DNA of 64,000 bases, taken from JAHECQ01 sp963775125. GTDB taxonomy: Bacteria; Actinomycetota; Acidimicrobiia; Acidimicrobiales; SZUA-35. Made by a program: the position numbers and the translations under genes. The notes under the pieces were generated by a model. It searched no databases, was not told the DNA's origin, and worked only from the letters and a program-made list of their open reading frames with translations. The DNA lies in assembly GCA_963775125.1 (NCBI GenBank), contig CAVZHQ010000007.1, forward strand, positions 806,001-870,000, given 5' to 3'. Below, in pieces: positions 28,613-36,899 of the stretch. Numbering within the stretch: position 1 is the first letter of the stretch; each line of letters begins with the position of its first letter.

Positions 28613-29668
28613 ATGACTGGACCGATGACCGAGCCGAGCTGGGCCGAGCGAGCCCGAACCGCGATAGCGATCTCGCCGATCGGTCACCTTGCGACGCTCG
28701 ACGTCGACGGGCGGCCCGTCGTCGGCCCGGTACCGATCATCGACGACGGAGCCGGCGCGCCGGTGACCGTTCTGTCGAACCTCTCGACCCACATCCAACG
28801 CGGTCGTCAGGACCACCGTGGCGCCATCTCGATCGGCGAGCGGGTGTTGCTGCAGGGCGACCTGCGGCCGGTCCCGGGGCTGCAGCAGATCGCGATGCAA
28901 CCCGAGTTCCTCCGTCGTCACCGTCACCTCACCCTTCAGGTCGAGTCACTCGACTACTCGTGGCTTCGTCTCGAGGTCACCCGGGTTCGATGGACCGACG
29001 ACGACGGGACCGAGCGTTGGCTGCGGCCCGAGGACATCGCCGGTGCCGAGCCCGATCCGCTCGGCCACATCGCCCTGGATCTCGTCGGCGAGATCGGCGA
29101 ACGAATAGGTGATGACCTGCTGCTGATGATTCGTGGCTTGTCGGGGCATTGGCTCGCCAGCGAGGCAACGCTGCTCCACGTCGACCGCTACGGCCTCGTA
29201 TGTCGCTTCACCGAACCTGCCGGCACCAGAGTCACCAGGGTCGGCTTCCCGGTTCGACTCGATCACTCAGGCGAGATCCATGCAACGATCGCTGCGCTGG
29301 TTGCGGCCGCCCACGCCAGCCCGTCAGCCGAGGGAACTCGAACGGCATCGTTCCCCGCAGGGCGGCCGTGCAATCAGAGCCGTCGAGCTTGTTGGACAGC
29401 CCAGAAGGCGATGGCGGCGGCAGTGCCGACGTTGATGCTGTCGACCTCCCCCGACATCGGAATACGTACTCGCTCTTCGACGCGCTCGAGCGTGCCGGTC
29501 GTGAGACCCGGGCCCTCGGCGCCGACGACGAGGGCGACGGGTTCGTCGGGTTCGAGGCGGATGTCGCCGATGTCGGCGGCTTCGGGATCTGGGGTGAGGG
29601 CGAGGAGCCGGAAGCCCCGCTCGACGAGGAGATCGAGGCCTTCGGGGAACTGGCCGAGGCGGGCGTAG
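28613..29668 (+). CDS. HugZ/pyridoxamine 5'-phosphate oxidase-like protein with antisense C-terminal extension
   Basis: The first 245 or so residues resemble the HugZ-like split-barrel flavoprotein group: AISPIGHLATLDVDGRPVVGPVPIIDDG, a central barrel with SERLL-type GERVLLQGDLRPV, and a C-terminal DUF2470-like domain (DDLLLMIRGLSGHWLASEATLLHVDRYG, HSGEIHATIAALVAAAHA). Such proteins bind heme or flavin. After position about 29345 the frame stays open for another 108 residues of Ser/Arg/Pro-rich sequence that is the antisense of the SpoU methyltransferase, and no family similarity is seen there. ATG 28613 or 28625 may be the start. A lost stop codon or readthrough explains the length of 351 residues. 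Confidence 0.72.
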   Translation: MTGPMTEPSWAERARTAIAISPIGHLATLDVDGRPVVGPVPIIDDGAGAPVTVLSNLSTHIQRGRQDHRGAISIGERVLLQGDLRPVPGLQQIAMQPEFLRRHRHLTLQVESLDYSWLRLEVTRVRWTDDDGTERWLRPEDIAGAEPDPLGHIALDLVGEIGERIGDDLLLMIRGLSGHWLASEATLLHVDRYGLVCRFTEPAGTRVTRVGFPVRLDHSGEIHATIAALVAAAHASPSAEGTRTASFPAGRPCNQSRRACWTAQKAMAAAVPTLMLSTSPDIGIRTRSSTRSSVPVVRPGPSAPTTRATGSSGSRRMSPMSAASGSGVRARSRKPRSTRRSRPSGNWPRRA

Positions 29669-30207
29669 GGGAGCGCGAACGCTTCGCCCATGGAGACCCG
29701 GCCTGAGCGTCGGTACAGCGGATCGCAACACGTCGGGTCGAGGAAGAACCCAGTCACTCCGAGGGCCACCGCGCATCGCAGGATGACGCCCATGTTGGTG
29801 GGATTGTTGATGCCCTCGCAGACCAGGATGGTCGCCGGGGGTGAGGCCCGGACCTGTTCGATCACCTGCTCGGGGGTCGGCACCGGCCGCCGATGGAAGC
29901 AGGCCAGCGCTCCCCGGTGCAGGTGATAGCCGGTGACCCGCTGCAGCACGTTCGGGGCACAGGCGAAGACCGGGAGTTCCTCGGTCACCACGTCGGGCAG
30001 CGGCTTGTTCCGCTTGCCGTCGATCAGGATCGATGCGAGCGCGTACCCCGACCGGATGGCTCGTTCGATGACGATGTCGCCCTCGGCGATGAAGTACGAG
30101 GCCATGTCGCCGCCAGGCCTTTCCCGCTCCTGACGAAGGACGTGGTCTCGGAGTCCGACGAAGACCTCGATTCGAGGATCGTCGGGATCGGTGATCTCGA
30201 ATCTCAC
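29374..30207 (-). CDS. SpoU/TrmH-family RNA 2'-O-methyltransferase
   Basis: A 277-residue SPOUT methyltransferase. An N-terminal substrate-binding part (FIAEGDIVIERAIRSGY) is followed by the trefoil-knot motifs: 1 EGINNPTNMGVILRCAVALG, 2 VALVVGAEGPGLT and 3 IPMSGEVDSINVGTAAAIAFW. It methylates a ribose 2'-OH in rRNA or tRNA with S-adenosylmethionine; the target cannot be told. All three motifs are intact. Its last 98 codons overlap the convergent HugZ-like reading frame. It is divergent from the flavodoxin gene (56-bp gap). Confidence 0.93.
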   Translation of the reverse strand: MRFEITDPDDPRIEVFVGLRDHVLRQERERPGGDMASYFIAEGDIVIERAIRSGYALASILIDGKRNKPLPDVVTEELPVFACAPNVLQRVTGYHLHRGALACFHRRPVPTPEQVIEQVRASPPATILVCEGINNPTNMGVILRCAVALGVTGFFLDPTCCDPLYRRSGRVSMGEAFALPYARLGQFPEGLDLLVERGFRLLALTPDPEAADIGDIRLEPDEPVALVVGAEGPGLTTGTLERVEERVRIPMSGEVDSINVGTAAAIAFWAVQQARRL

Positions 30208-30263
30208 GGCTGGACGGGTCTCACAGTCCGGCCAAGGGTAGGGGATCAGCTACGCTGTCGGCC

Positions 30264-30701
30264 ATGAAGGCCGTCGTGATCTATGAGAGTCTCACCGGAA
30301 ATACCGCGCAGGCGGGCCAGCTCATCGCCGAAGAGCTCACTCGATTCGGCGTCGAGGCCGTCGCCTGCCCCATCACCAAGGTCAACCTGCCCGCGCTGTC
30401 CGAGGCCGAGCTGGTCGTCGTCGGTTCCTGGACCGATGGTCTGGTGTTCGCCGGGCAGAAGCCGGGTCGTGCCGGGCGCCTCATGAAGATGCCTGTCATC
30501 GACGGCAAGCTCGCAGCCGTGTACTGCACCTACGCCGTGAAGCACGGCAAGACCCTTCCCAAGCTCGAGCGCATCGTCCGTATGCGCGGCGGAAGCGTCA
30601 TCGGCGGCTACGCCATCCACCGCAACAAGATGGATGCCGGCGTCACCGAGTTCGTCGGCCGCCTCCTCAGCGCCCTCGAAAACCAGTCCACCGCCGCCTG
30701 A
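30264..30701 (+). CDS. Flavodoxin-like protein
   Basis: A 145-residue flavodoxin fold. The FMN phosphate loop YESLTGNTAQAG is at residues 7-18 (the usual TxTGNT). VVVGSWTDGLVFAGQ follows strand 3, and the C-terminal part is GKLAAVYCTYAVKHGKTLPKLERI and GGYAIHRNK. It is slightly shorter than E. coli flavodoxin (176) and lacks the long-chain loop. Electron-transfer or quinone-reductase-like roles are both possible. It is a single gene, ending just before the nested palindromic element that separates it from the convergent HAD gene. Confidence 0.85.
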   Translation: MKAVVIYESLTGNTAQAGQLIAEELTRFGVEAVACPITKVNLPALSEAELVVVGSWTDGLVFAGQKPGRAGRLMKMPVIDGKLAAVYCTYAVKHGKTLPKLERIVRMRGGSVIGGYAIHRNKMDAGVTEFVGRLLSALENQSTAA

Positions 30702-30730
30702 CCGACCGCCGCCTGACCGAACGCCGCCGG

Positions 30731-30837
30731 ATTCTGCAAGTCCCAACCCACGCACCCCCGTTCTGCAAGCCCCAGCTCCCCGAGAGTGGGGCGGCGGGCT
30801 TGCAGAACGGGGGTGAGGTGGCGTGAGCTTGCAGAAT
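30731..30837. repeat. TTCTGCAAG nested palindromic element, copy 2
   Basis: The inner arms CCCCCGTTCTGCAAGC (30755-30770) and GCTTGCAGAACGGGGG (30798-30813) are 16-base perfect complements. The outer arms ATTCTGCAAG (30731-30740) and CTTGCAGAAT (30828-30837) are 10-base perfect complements. The top of the hairpin reads CCCCGAGAGTGGGG, a short stem with a six-base loop. The element sits between the convergent flavodoxin and HAD phosphatase genes and takes up most of the gap. Confidence 0.88.
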
Positions 30838-30861
30838 GCGGGGGTCGGGGTGTCGCCGGCG

Positions 30862-31674
30862 TCAAGGAAAGAAGGTCTCGATGATCTGGGCGACGCCGTC
30901 TTCGTCGTGATGGGGGGCTCGATGCGGGGTCACGGCCAGGACGTCGGGGTGGGCGTTGGCCATGGCGAAGCCGCGGCCAACCCAGGCCAGCATGCCGAGG
31001 TCGTTGATCTGATCGCCGAAGGCGACCGTGTCCGCCTGCTCGACGCCCAGGTCGACACAGAGACGTTCGAGGGCCTTGCCCTTCTCCGACCCCGACGCGG
31101 TGATCTCGATGAAGGCTGCGCCCGACGAGGACACCTCGAGACTGGGGTCGAGGAGGGGCGTCGCCGCCGCCAGCAGCTCGTCGAGGTCGTAGGCCGAGTG
31201 ACCGAGTAGGACCTTCACCAGATGGTGGGTCGAGTCGTGGAGCGGGGGTTCGCTTCGCTGGGCCCACGGGTCGTTGCCGTATCGGGCGGCGATGATGGCA
31301 GCCATCGTCTCGTCGCGGAACAGACCGTCCGGTGTCTCCCAGGCGAAGCCTGCACCCGGAAGGGCATCGGCAAGGGTGGCGACGGCCCGGGCGATGCCGT
31401 GGTCCAGGAAGTTGTGGCCGACAACGACCTGGGCCTCGACGTCGAACAGGGTTGCCCCGTTGGAACAAATGGCCCACCGGAAGGCGCCGGTAGGCGCCAG
31501 CAACGGCGAAGCCGTGCGGTGGCTGCGCCCGGTCGCGGCAACGACCTCGATGCCGGCGTCTCGGGCCGAACGAACCGCAACCGCCGTTCGGTCCGACACG
31601 AGGCTCTGGGCGTTGAGGAGCGTTCCGTCGAGATCGCTGGCCAGCAGCCGAGGGGCCGAGACGTCGGGGCTCAT
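30862..31674 (-). CDS. HAD-family (Cof-type) phosphatase
   Basis: A 270-residue HAD hydrolase with a type-IIB cap. Motif I is LASDLDGTLLNAQ with the nucleophile Asp, motif II VAATGRSHRTAS, motif III the Lys in GSEKGKALERL, and motif IV VAFGDQINDLGML. It hydrolyses a small phosphate ester, as Cof-type proteins do for sugar phosphates and cofactor intermediates. The ATG at 31672-31674 overlaps the amidase stop (ATGA), so the two genes are translationally coupled. It converges on the flavodoxin gene across the nested palindrome. Confidence 0.9.
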   Translation of the reverse strand: MSPDVSAPRLLASDLDGTLLNAQSLVSDRTAVAVRSARDAGIEVVAATGRSHRTASPLLAPTGAFRWAICSNGATLFDVEAQVVVGHNFLDHGIARAVATLADALPGAGFAWETPDGLFRDETMAAIIAARYGNDPWAQRSEPPLHDSTHHLVKVLLGHSAYDLDELLAAATPLLDPSLEVSSSGAAFIEITASGSEKGKALERLCVDLGVEQADTVAFGDQINDLGMLAWVGRGFAMANAHPDVLAVTPHRAPHHDEDGVAQIIETFFP

Positions 31675-33134
31675 CGGTAGGCCGGTGGGCGCTGGGTGCC
31701 TCCGGTCAGGTGTTCGATCATCTCGGCGACGGCCAGGCAGGTGTGGTCTTCGAGGAAGGGGCCGACCACCTGCAGGGCCATCGGGAGGCCCGACGAATGG
31801 ACCCCGATCGGAACGGCGGTTGCGGGCAGGTAGACGACGCCGAACAGGCCCATCCAGCGCATGAGGTCGTTGTAGGGGCGGGTCTCGCCTGCAACGTCGA
31901 TGGTGCGCTCGGACTGATTGGGGGAGTGGTCGTGCGGGATGGCGACGGTGGGCGCGATCGGTGCAAGGAGCACGTCCCAGTCCGCGAAGAACTCGAGCCA
32001 TCGCCGACGCATCTGCATGCGGCGCTCGTTGGCGGACAGCCACGCTCGGTGGCGGAGCGTCGCCCCGGCGACCCCGAGGTCGCCGACCAGATGCTCGCCG
32101 CGGGCCAACTGGTCGGCCATGCGCTCGATCTCGGCAGGGCTCCAACCTCCCGCCAGGGCGCTGCCGAGAAGCTGGGTGAAGGTGGCATCGGCCTTGGCGA
32201 AGTCGAATCCGGCCGGTCGTGCGTCGGCGTCGACCCGTGCGCCCGCCGATTCCAGGTCAGCAGCGATGCGGTCGATGGCCGACGCAATCTCGGGGTCGAC
32301 AGGACAGTACGGGTCGCTCGACATGACCGCTACACGCAGGCCCGCAGGGTCGTGGGTCCGGGCCGGTGGCAAGGACAACGTCCACGCTTTCTCGTGCCAC
32401 TCATCGGCACCGGCCAGGAGTTCGAGCCCGAGCCGGCAGTCGGCAACGGTTCGGGCCATCGGTCCGCAGACCGCGATGTCGGCCTGGGTCAGGGTGCCGG
32501 GCGGACCGGGAATCTGACCTCTCGCGGACACGATGCCGTAACTCGGTTTGTGCCCGACGACCCCGCACATGGCGGCCGGGTTGCGAATGGAACCGGCGAT
32601 GTCGCTCCCGATCTCGAGCGGAGTCAGCCCGGCAGCGAGGGCGCCGGCCGAGCCCCCGGACGATCCGCCGACGCTGCGGCTCACGTCCCACGGGTTGTTG
32701 GAGGTTCCGAAGACCTCGTTGTAGCTCTGGACATCGCCGGCGTACAACGGCAGGTTGGTCTTGCCGAAGACGACCGCGCCGGCGGCCCGAACCCGAGCGA
32801 CGGGCGCGGCGTCGTGGGGTGCGATGTAGTCGGCGAGTTCCGGTGCGCCCGACGTCGTGCGCACACCCTCCCGCATGAGGGAGTCCTTGACGGTCATGGG
32901 GACCCCGGCCAGCGGCCCCACCACGTCGCCCCGCCCGAGGGCCTGATCGATACGTTTGGCCTCGCCTCTGGCGCGGTCGGCGTCGAGCGTGACGACGACG
33001 TTGAGCGGGCCGTTGCGGTCGGCCACGGCCGCCAGATGGGCGTCGAGCGCTTCGACCGCGGACACCTCGCGGGTCCGAATGAGCTCGGCGAGGCTGATGG
33101 CCGACCGCCAGGTCAGATCGTCATTGGTGGACAT
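31671..33134 (-). CDS. Amidase-signature family amidase
   Basis: A 487-residue amidase. The catalytic triad is visible: Lys in GVPMTVKDSLMREGVRT, cis-Ser in RSVGGSSGGSAGALAAGL, and the nucleophile Ser in EIGSDIAGSIRNPAAMCGVVGHKPS. It hydrolyses a C-N amide bond; the substrate is unknown, though similar actinobacterial proteins are annotated as 6-aminohexanoate-cyclic-dimer hydrolase-like. The ATG 33134 is well placed. It precedes and is coupled to the HAD phosphatase gene, and is divergent from psuG with a 39-bp gap. Confidence 0.92.
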   Translation of the reverse strand: MSTNDDLTWRSAISLAELIRTREVSAVEALDAHLAAVADRNGPLNVVVTLDADRARGEAKRIDQALGRGDVVGPLAGVPMTVKDSLMREGVRTTSGAPELADYIAPHDAAPVARVRAAGAVVFGKTNLPLYAGDVQSYNEVFGTSNNPWDVSRSVGGSSGGSAGALAAGLTPLEIGSDIAGSIRNPAAMCGVVGHKPSYGIVSARGQIPGPPGTLTQADIAVCGPMARTVADCRLGLELLAGADEWHEKAWTLSLPPARTHDPAGLRVAVMSSDPYCPVDPEIASAIDRIAADLESAGARVDADARPAGFDFAKADATFTQLLGSALAGGWSPAEIERMADQLARGEHLVGDLGVAGATLRHRAWLSANERRMQMRRRWLEFFADWDVLLAPIAPTVAIPHDHSPNQSERTIDVAGETRPYNDLMRWMGLFGVVYLPATAVPIGVHSSGLPMALQVVGPFLEDHTCLAVAEMIEHLTGGTQRPPAYR

Positions 33135-33173
33135 CCGCCGAACTTACTCTCCTCAGTCATAACCTCGGGCTCC

Positions 33174-34110
33174 GTGACGAGCAGAATCGATCGAGCCCGG
33201 TCCGCATCCCCGCAGTTGGCCCTCTCGGCCGAGGTGGCAGCGGCACTCGAGGCCGGCGGTCCGGTGGTGGCGTTGGAATCCACCATCTTCTCCGAGCTCG
33301 GGTTGCCGGCTCCGGCCAACACCGAGGCGCTCGATCGGTGCGTTGCCGCAGTGCGTTCCGGCGGAGCGGTTCCGGCGCTGACCGCAGTGCTCGACGGCGT
33401 CGCCAGTCTCGGCCTCGGTGCCTCCGAACGCATCTGCGGCCCGGCCCGAAAGGTGGCCGAGCGCGACCTTGCGGTGGCCATCGCCCAGCGCTGGTCGTAC
33501 GGGGCAACCACCGTTTCGGCGGCGGTGACGTTGGCCGCAAACGCCGGCGTCGAGGTGTTTGCAACAGGCGGCATCGGCGGGGTCCACCGGGGTTGGGCCG
33601 AAACGGGGGACATCAGCGCAGACCTCGGCAGCGTTGGCCCGCCAACCCGTGGTGACGGTGTCGGCCGGCGCGAAGGTCTTTCTCGACCTCGCAGCAACGC
33701 TGGAGCGTCTGGAGACCGACGGTGTCCCCGTGCTCGGATGGCAGTGCGATGACTTCCCGGCGTTCCACGCACGGTCGTCCGGGCTGTCGGTGCCGCACCG
33801 GGTCGAGTCGGCGGACGAGGTTGCAGCCATTGCCCGCGCCCACTGGGGGCTCGGTGGGGGAGGCATCCTCGTCGTCGCCCCAGTCCCCGAAGCGGCGGCC
33901 CTGGAGTTCGCGCCGCTGGAGGAAGCGGTCCAGAGCGCGCTCGCTGCCGCTGCGGCCACGGGCGTGAGCGGCAACGGCATCACTCCGGTCGTGCTCGCCG
34001 GACTGTCCGAGGCGACTGCGGGAGCCAGCGTTCCGGCCAACCTGGCGCTGGCCGAGAACAATGCACGGGTTGCGGCGGAGATCGCAAGGGCGTTGGCCGG
34101 CTCCCGATGA
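33174..34110 (+). pseudogene. psuG: Pseudouridine-5'-phosphate glycosidase, frameshifted
   Basis: Both halves of PsuG are present. Residues 1-150 from GTG 33174 include GPVVALESTIFSELGLP and EVFATGGIGGVHRGWAETGDISADL. The second half in the next frame runs from about 33625 (ALARQPVVTVSAGAKVFLDLAATLE) to ALAENNARVAAEIARALAGSR. The shift lies in the bases after GACCTC at about 33620-33628: removing one base restores DLAALARQP. The total span of 937 bp equals a 311-residue protein plus one extra base, which matches the family length. Intact, it would cleave pseudouridine 5'-phosphate to uracil and ribose 5-phosphate. No psuK lies beside it. Either a real pseudogene or a sequence error. Confidence 0.85.
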
Positions 34111-34784
34111 GGATCGGCACGTCGACGAAGGCCGACCTGTTGTTGGGGGCCTACGAATGGGTGACCCGACGAGCGTTCATTGCGGCCGACAGCCGTCGAG
34201 GCGCCCGATTCGGCTCGTTCGGTTCGGGGTCGATCATCTGCTTCCCGCCGGTCGCGCTGTTCGGAGAGCACGCCATCCACATCGGGGCCGACACACTCAT
34301 CGGCCCCCATTGCGCATTGTCCGCGGGGATGGCGCCCGGCCAGAGCCTGCTGAGCGATCGCATCGTGGTGATCGGCGATCGTTGCCTGATCGGCCGGCAC
34401 TCCAGCATCGCCGGACACTTGCGGGTGGTGATCGAGGACGACGTCTACTTCGGCCCGAATGTCTTCGTGACCGACCAGAACCACGCGGTCACCGACCCAC
34501 ACCTCCCGATCGGTCGACAAAGCCAGCCCGAGGCGCCGGTGTGCATCGGCGCCGGATCGTGGCTCGGCACCAACGTGGTGGTCGTCCCCGGCGTGACGAT
34601 CGGCAGGCATGTGGCCGTCGGAGCCAACTCCGTGGTGACCACCGACCTGCCGGACAACTGCGTCGCGGGTCGGCGCGCCGGCCCGACCGATCGACCGAAT
34701 CTGACCCGAAAACCGGCATCGGGAGTGCCCGGGTGCCGAAAACGGCACGCACACACTCCCGATGCGGCAGTGGCAACCGGCTAG
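34107..34784 (+). CDS. Hexapeptide-repeat (LbH) acyltransferase with repeat-derived tail
   Basis: The first 190 residues form a left-handed beta-helix acetyltransferase: repeated I-G-x-x-x-x-I hexapeptides (IHIGADTLIGPHCALSAG, VVIGDRCLIGRHSSIAGHL), the maltose/galactoside acetyltransferase-like VTDQNHAVTDPHLPIG and the C-terminal IGAGSWLGTNVVVVPGVTIGRHVAVGANSVV. It acetylates a sugar or similar acceptor. ATG 34107 overlaps the psuG stop (ATGA). From about residue 203 the frame runs through a 50-bp hairpin repeat and ends in the TAG of the IS target site CTAG (34781-34784). The last 20 or so residues are therefore an insertion-derived replacement of the original end. Confidence 0.85.
   Translation: MRIGTSTKADLLLGAYEWVTRRAFIAADSRRGARFGSFGSGSIICFPPVALFGEHAIHIGADTLIGPHCALSAGMAPGQSLLSDRIVVIGDRCLIGRHSSIAGHLRVVIEDDVYFGPNVFVTDQNHAVTDPHLPIGRQSQPEAPVCIGAGSWLGTNVVVVPGVTIGRHVAVGANSVVTTDLPDNCVAGRRAGPTDRPNLTRKPASGVPGCRKRHAHTPDAAVATG
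34716..34765. repeat. 50-bp AAAA-loop hairpin element, copy 1
   Basis: The outer arms GCATCGGGAGTG (34716-34727) and CACTCCCGATGC (34754-34765) are perfect. The apical stem is GTGCCG-AAAA-CGGCAC at 34733-34748. The middle of the stem is mispaired. A second copy is at 50305-50354. Here it lies within the last codons of the acyltransferase frame. Confidence 0.88.
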
Positions 34785-34801
34785 CAGGGTGCTGAAAAAC
34801 G
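34785..34801 (+). repeat. IS left inverted repeat
   Basis: CAGGGTGCTGAAAAACG, directly after the CTAG target site. It pairs with the right repeat at 36080-36096. Confidence 0.8.
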
Positions 34802-34847
34802 TCTGATGGTGCTCGCGTTCGGTGCTGGGATCGAAAAGAATGGGGGC

Positions 34848-35941
34848 ATGCGTGGAACCCCGATCCGCAGTTGGCGATGTTGACGTCGTTGTAGACCGAG
34901 GATCTGATCCCGGCGGATCATCCGATCCGGCGGATCCGGTCGTGGTCGACGCGGTCCTCGCTGAGCTCGACGACGAGTTCGACGCGATGTACGCGGCGTC
35001 GGGCCGCCGAGTCGGTGCCGCCGGAGACGTTGTTGAAGGCGACGGTGTTGATGGCGATGTACTCGATCCGTTCGGAGCGGGCGTTCTGCGAACGGCTCAA
35101 CTACGACATGTTGTTCAAGTGGTTCCTGGACCTGCGCGATCGACGACCGGGCGTTCGACGCGTCGACGTTCTCGAAGAACCGTCAACGCCTGCTGGATCC
35201 GACGTCGCGGACGAGTTCTTCGCTGCGGTGGTGCGCCAGGCGAAGCTGCGCCGCTACATGTCGTCGGATCACTTCTCCGTCGACGGGACGCTTGTTGGAG
35301 GCGTGGGCGTCGCACAAGAGCTTCAAACCCAAAGACGCGGCCCGACAGCGATCGGACCGGCACGGGCTCGGGCCGCAACGCCGAGGTCGACTTCCATGGC
35401 CAGAAGCGCTCCAACGACACGCATCATCCACGACCGATCCCGAGGCCCGCTGTGTCCGCAAGTCGCACAACACCGCAGCGAAGCTGTCCTACGCGGGGCA
35501 TCTGTTGATGGAGAACCGCAACGCGTTGATCGTCGACGCCGAGCTCACCGCGGCGACCGGCTACGCGGAACGCGACACCGCAGTCGAGATGCTGGCGCGG
35601 CTCCCGGCAACGAAACGGCGACGCACCGTCGCGGCGACAAGGGCTACGACACCCGAGACTTCGTCGCCGACGTCCGCGGGCTCGGGTTCACCCCGCACGT
35701 CGCGCAGAACACCACGAACCGCAGCTCCGCGATCGATGGTCGCACCACCCGCCACCCCGGCCACGTCGTGTCGCAACGGATACGCAAACGGGTCGAGGAA
35801 CCCTTCGGGTGGATCAAGACCATCGGCGGCGGCCGCAAACTCCGCTACATCGGCCGACAACGCAACCGGGCCTGGTTCAAGATCGAAGCCGCCGTCTACA
35901 ACCTCATCCGAATCACCGCCCTCGACACCGCCACCACCTGA
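34848..35941 (+). pseudogene. IS5-family transposase, one stop and several frameshifts
   Basis: Pieces of one transposase can be followed in all three frames: TEDLIPADHPIRRIR (after a TAG in frame), PPETLLKATVLMAMYSIRSERAFCERLNYDMLFKWF, STFSKNRQRLLD, VADEFFAAVVRQAKLRRYMSSDHFSVDGTL, LEAWASHKSFKPKDAA, AEVDFHGQKRSNDTH, PEARCVRKSHNTAAKLSYAGHLL, GDKGYDTRDFVADV and the C-terminal TTRHPGHVVSQRIRKRVEEPFGWIKTIGG. The DDE parts (DG in FSVDGTL, D in GDKGYD, E in RVEEPFGW) are still legible. At least five shifts and one nonsense codon make it inactive. The ATG at 34848 is the probable original start. Confidence 0.88.
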
Positions 35942-36079
35942 CCAACACCCCGGCCACACCGGCTCAACCAGCCGAACGGGCGACCAGCAGCGCCCACCAG
36001 ACGGGCAACCCCGAACCACCCCGAACACCTCAACCAGGGTGGGCAACACCCCACCACTCGACCCCGGCGACAACAACCC

Positions 36080-36096
36080 CGATTTTCCTCACCCTG
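36080..36096 (-). repeat. IS right inverted repeat
   Basis: The complement reads CAGGGTGAGGAAAATCG next to the CTAG duplication at 36097-36100. Confidence 0.8.
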
Positions 36097-36197
36097 CTAG
36101 CGCTCGTCATCGACTCCGCCATTTGCCGGACGAGCGGGTGCCCACCACCGATTCAGTTGCGGTGGCTCAGCGCCGGGCAGTCTGTCAGGATCGAGTC

Positions 36198-36803
36198 ATG
36201 CCGGTTCTCGATCCCCCTGACCCCCCGCTGTCGGGTGCCGCTGTTCTCCTACGGTTGTTCCGACTGTCCGACGCTCCAGCAGTGTCACGAGCCTGTGCAT
36301 CGTCGGACATTCCGACGTTCACGATGATGGCCGAGGGGTTGACGGTCGAGGGTGCCGGTGATTGGATTGCCAGGGGGCTTGAGTGGTGGCCGAAGGGAAC
36401 TGCCCGGTTCTCGATCGTGCTCCCACCGTCAGATGAATGCGTCGGCCAGATCGGCGTGCAGTTCGACTTCGGGATGAGGCGGGCCGAGGCGTTCTTCTGG
36501 GTCGCACCGCAAGCACGCGGGCGCGGGGTTGCCAGCGAGGCGCTTGACTTGGTCACTCGGTGGGCGTTCGCCCGACACGACATCGCCCGAGTGCAGCTTG
36601 CGACGCACCTGTCGAACGATGCGTCGCAACGCGTTGCGGAGCGGTGTGGCTTCCAGCGCGAGGGCGTTCTTCGGGCGTGGGAGCCGGTGAAGGACTCCCA
36701 ACCGGACGTGGTCATGTGGAGTCGCCTTCCGACCGACCATCCGGCGAGAACTTCGACCCCCGGCCGACCGCAGCCGTCGCCGACTTCCGATCCGAGGTGT
36801 TAA
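36198..36803 (+). CDS. GNAT N-acetyltransferase (RimJ/RimL-like)
   Basis: A 201-residue GNAT protein. It shows VLLRLFRLSDAPAVSRACAS near the start, FSIVLPPSDECVGQIGVQFDF, the acetyl-CoA pyrophosphate loop PQARGRGVASEALDLVTRWAF and the closing HLSNDASQRVAERCGFQREGVLRAW that is typical of the RimJ/RimL group. The acceptor amine is unknown. The ATG 36198 is about 100 bp right of the IS end. The last 25 residues (THPARTSTPGRPQPSP-like) do not belong to the family, and the stop lies on the truncated vapC gene of the other strand: the two genes overlap by 4 bp. The junction suggests a recombination point. Confidence 0.88.
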   Translation: MPVLDPPDPPLSGAAVLLRLFRLSDAPAVSRACASSDIPTFTMMAEGLTVEGAGDWIARGLEWWPKGTARFSIVLPPSDECVGQIGVQFDFGMRRAEAFFWVAPQARGRGVASEALDLVTRWAFARHDIARVQLATHLSNDASQRVAERCGFQREGVLRAWEPVKDSQPDVVMWSRLPTDHPARTSTPGRPQPSPTSDPRC

Positions 36804-36898
36804 AGGGCCGGAGCGTCGCTGGACCAGCGTCCCCACGTTGGGTCGTCGGTCAGGACGTCCAGCAAAACGTTGCTGTCTACAAGCGTCCCGGACGTCAT
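36800..36898 (-). pseudogene. vapC: VapC-type PIN toxin, truncated to 32 residues
   Basis: From ATG 36896-36898 the frame reads MTSGTLVDSNVLLDVLTDDP, the start of a PIN-domain RNase with the first catalytic Asp in LVDSNVLLDVL. It stops at TAA (36800-36802) after 32 codons where a full toxin has about 130. The cut falls exactly at the 3' end of the GNAT gene, so the remainder was deleted by rearrangement. It directly follows the vapB antitoxin on the same strand. Too short to be active. Confidence 0.8.
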
Positions 36899-36899
36899 C

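Larger units (their letters stand above)
34781..36100 (+). mobile_element. IS5-family insertion sequence, decayed, with recognisable ends
   Basis: A 1.3-kb element. The left end after CTAG reads CAGGGTGCTGAAAAACG (34785-34801). The right end, read in reverse, is CAGGGTGAGGAAAATCG before CTAG (36097-36100); the two inverted ends match at 14 of 17 positions. CTAG at 34781-34784 and 36097-36100 fits the 4-bp YTAR duplication of IS5-type elements. Inside is one broken transposase gene. The 150-bp stretch after the transposase stop is Pro/Thr-coding-like sequence without a gene. Confidence 0.85.

Noticed and set aside
31710..33752. 680-residue plus-strand frame over the amidase
   Set aside because: Only its end from 33174 is real (psuG first half); the rest is the antisense of the amidase.
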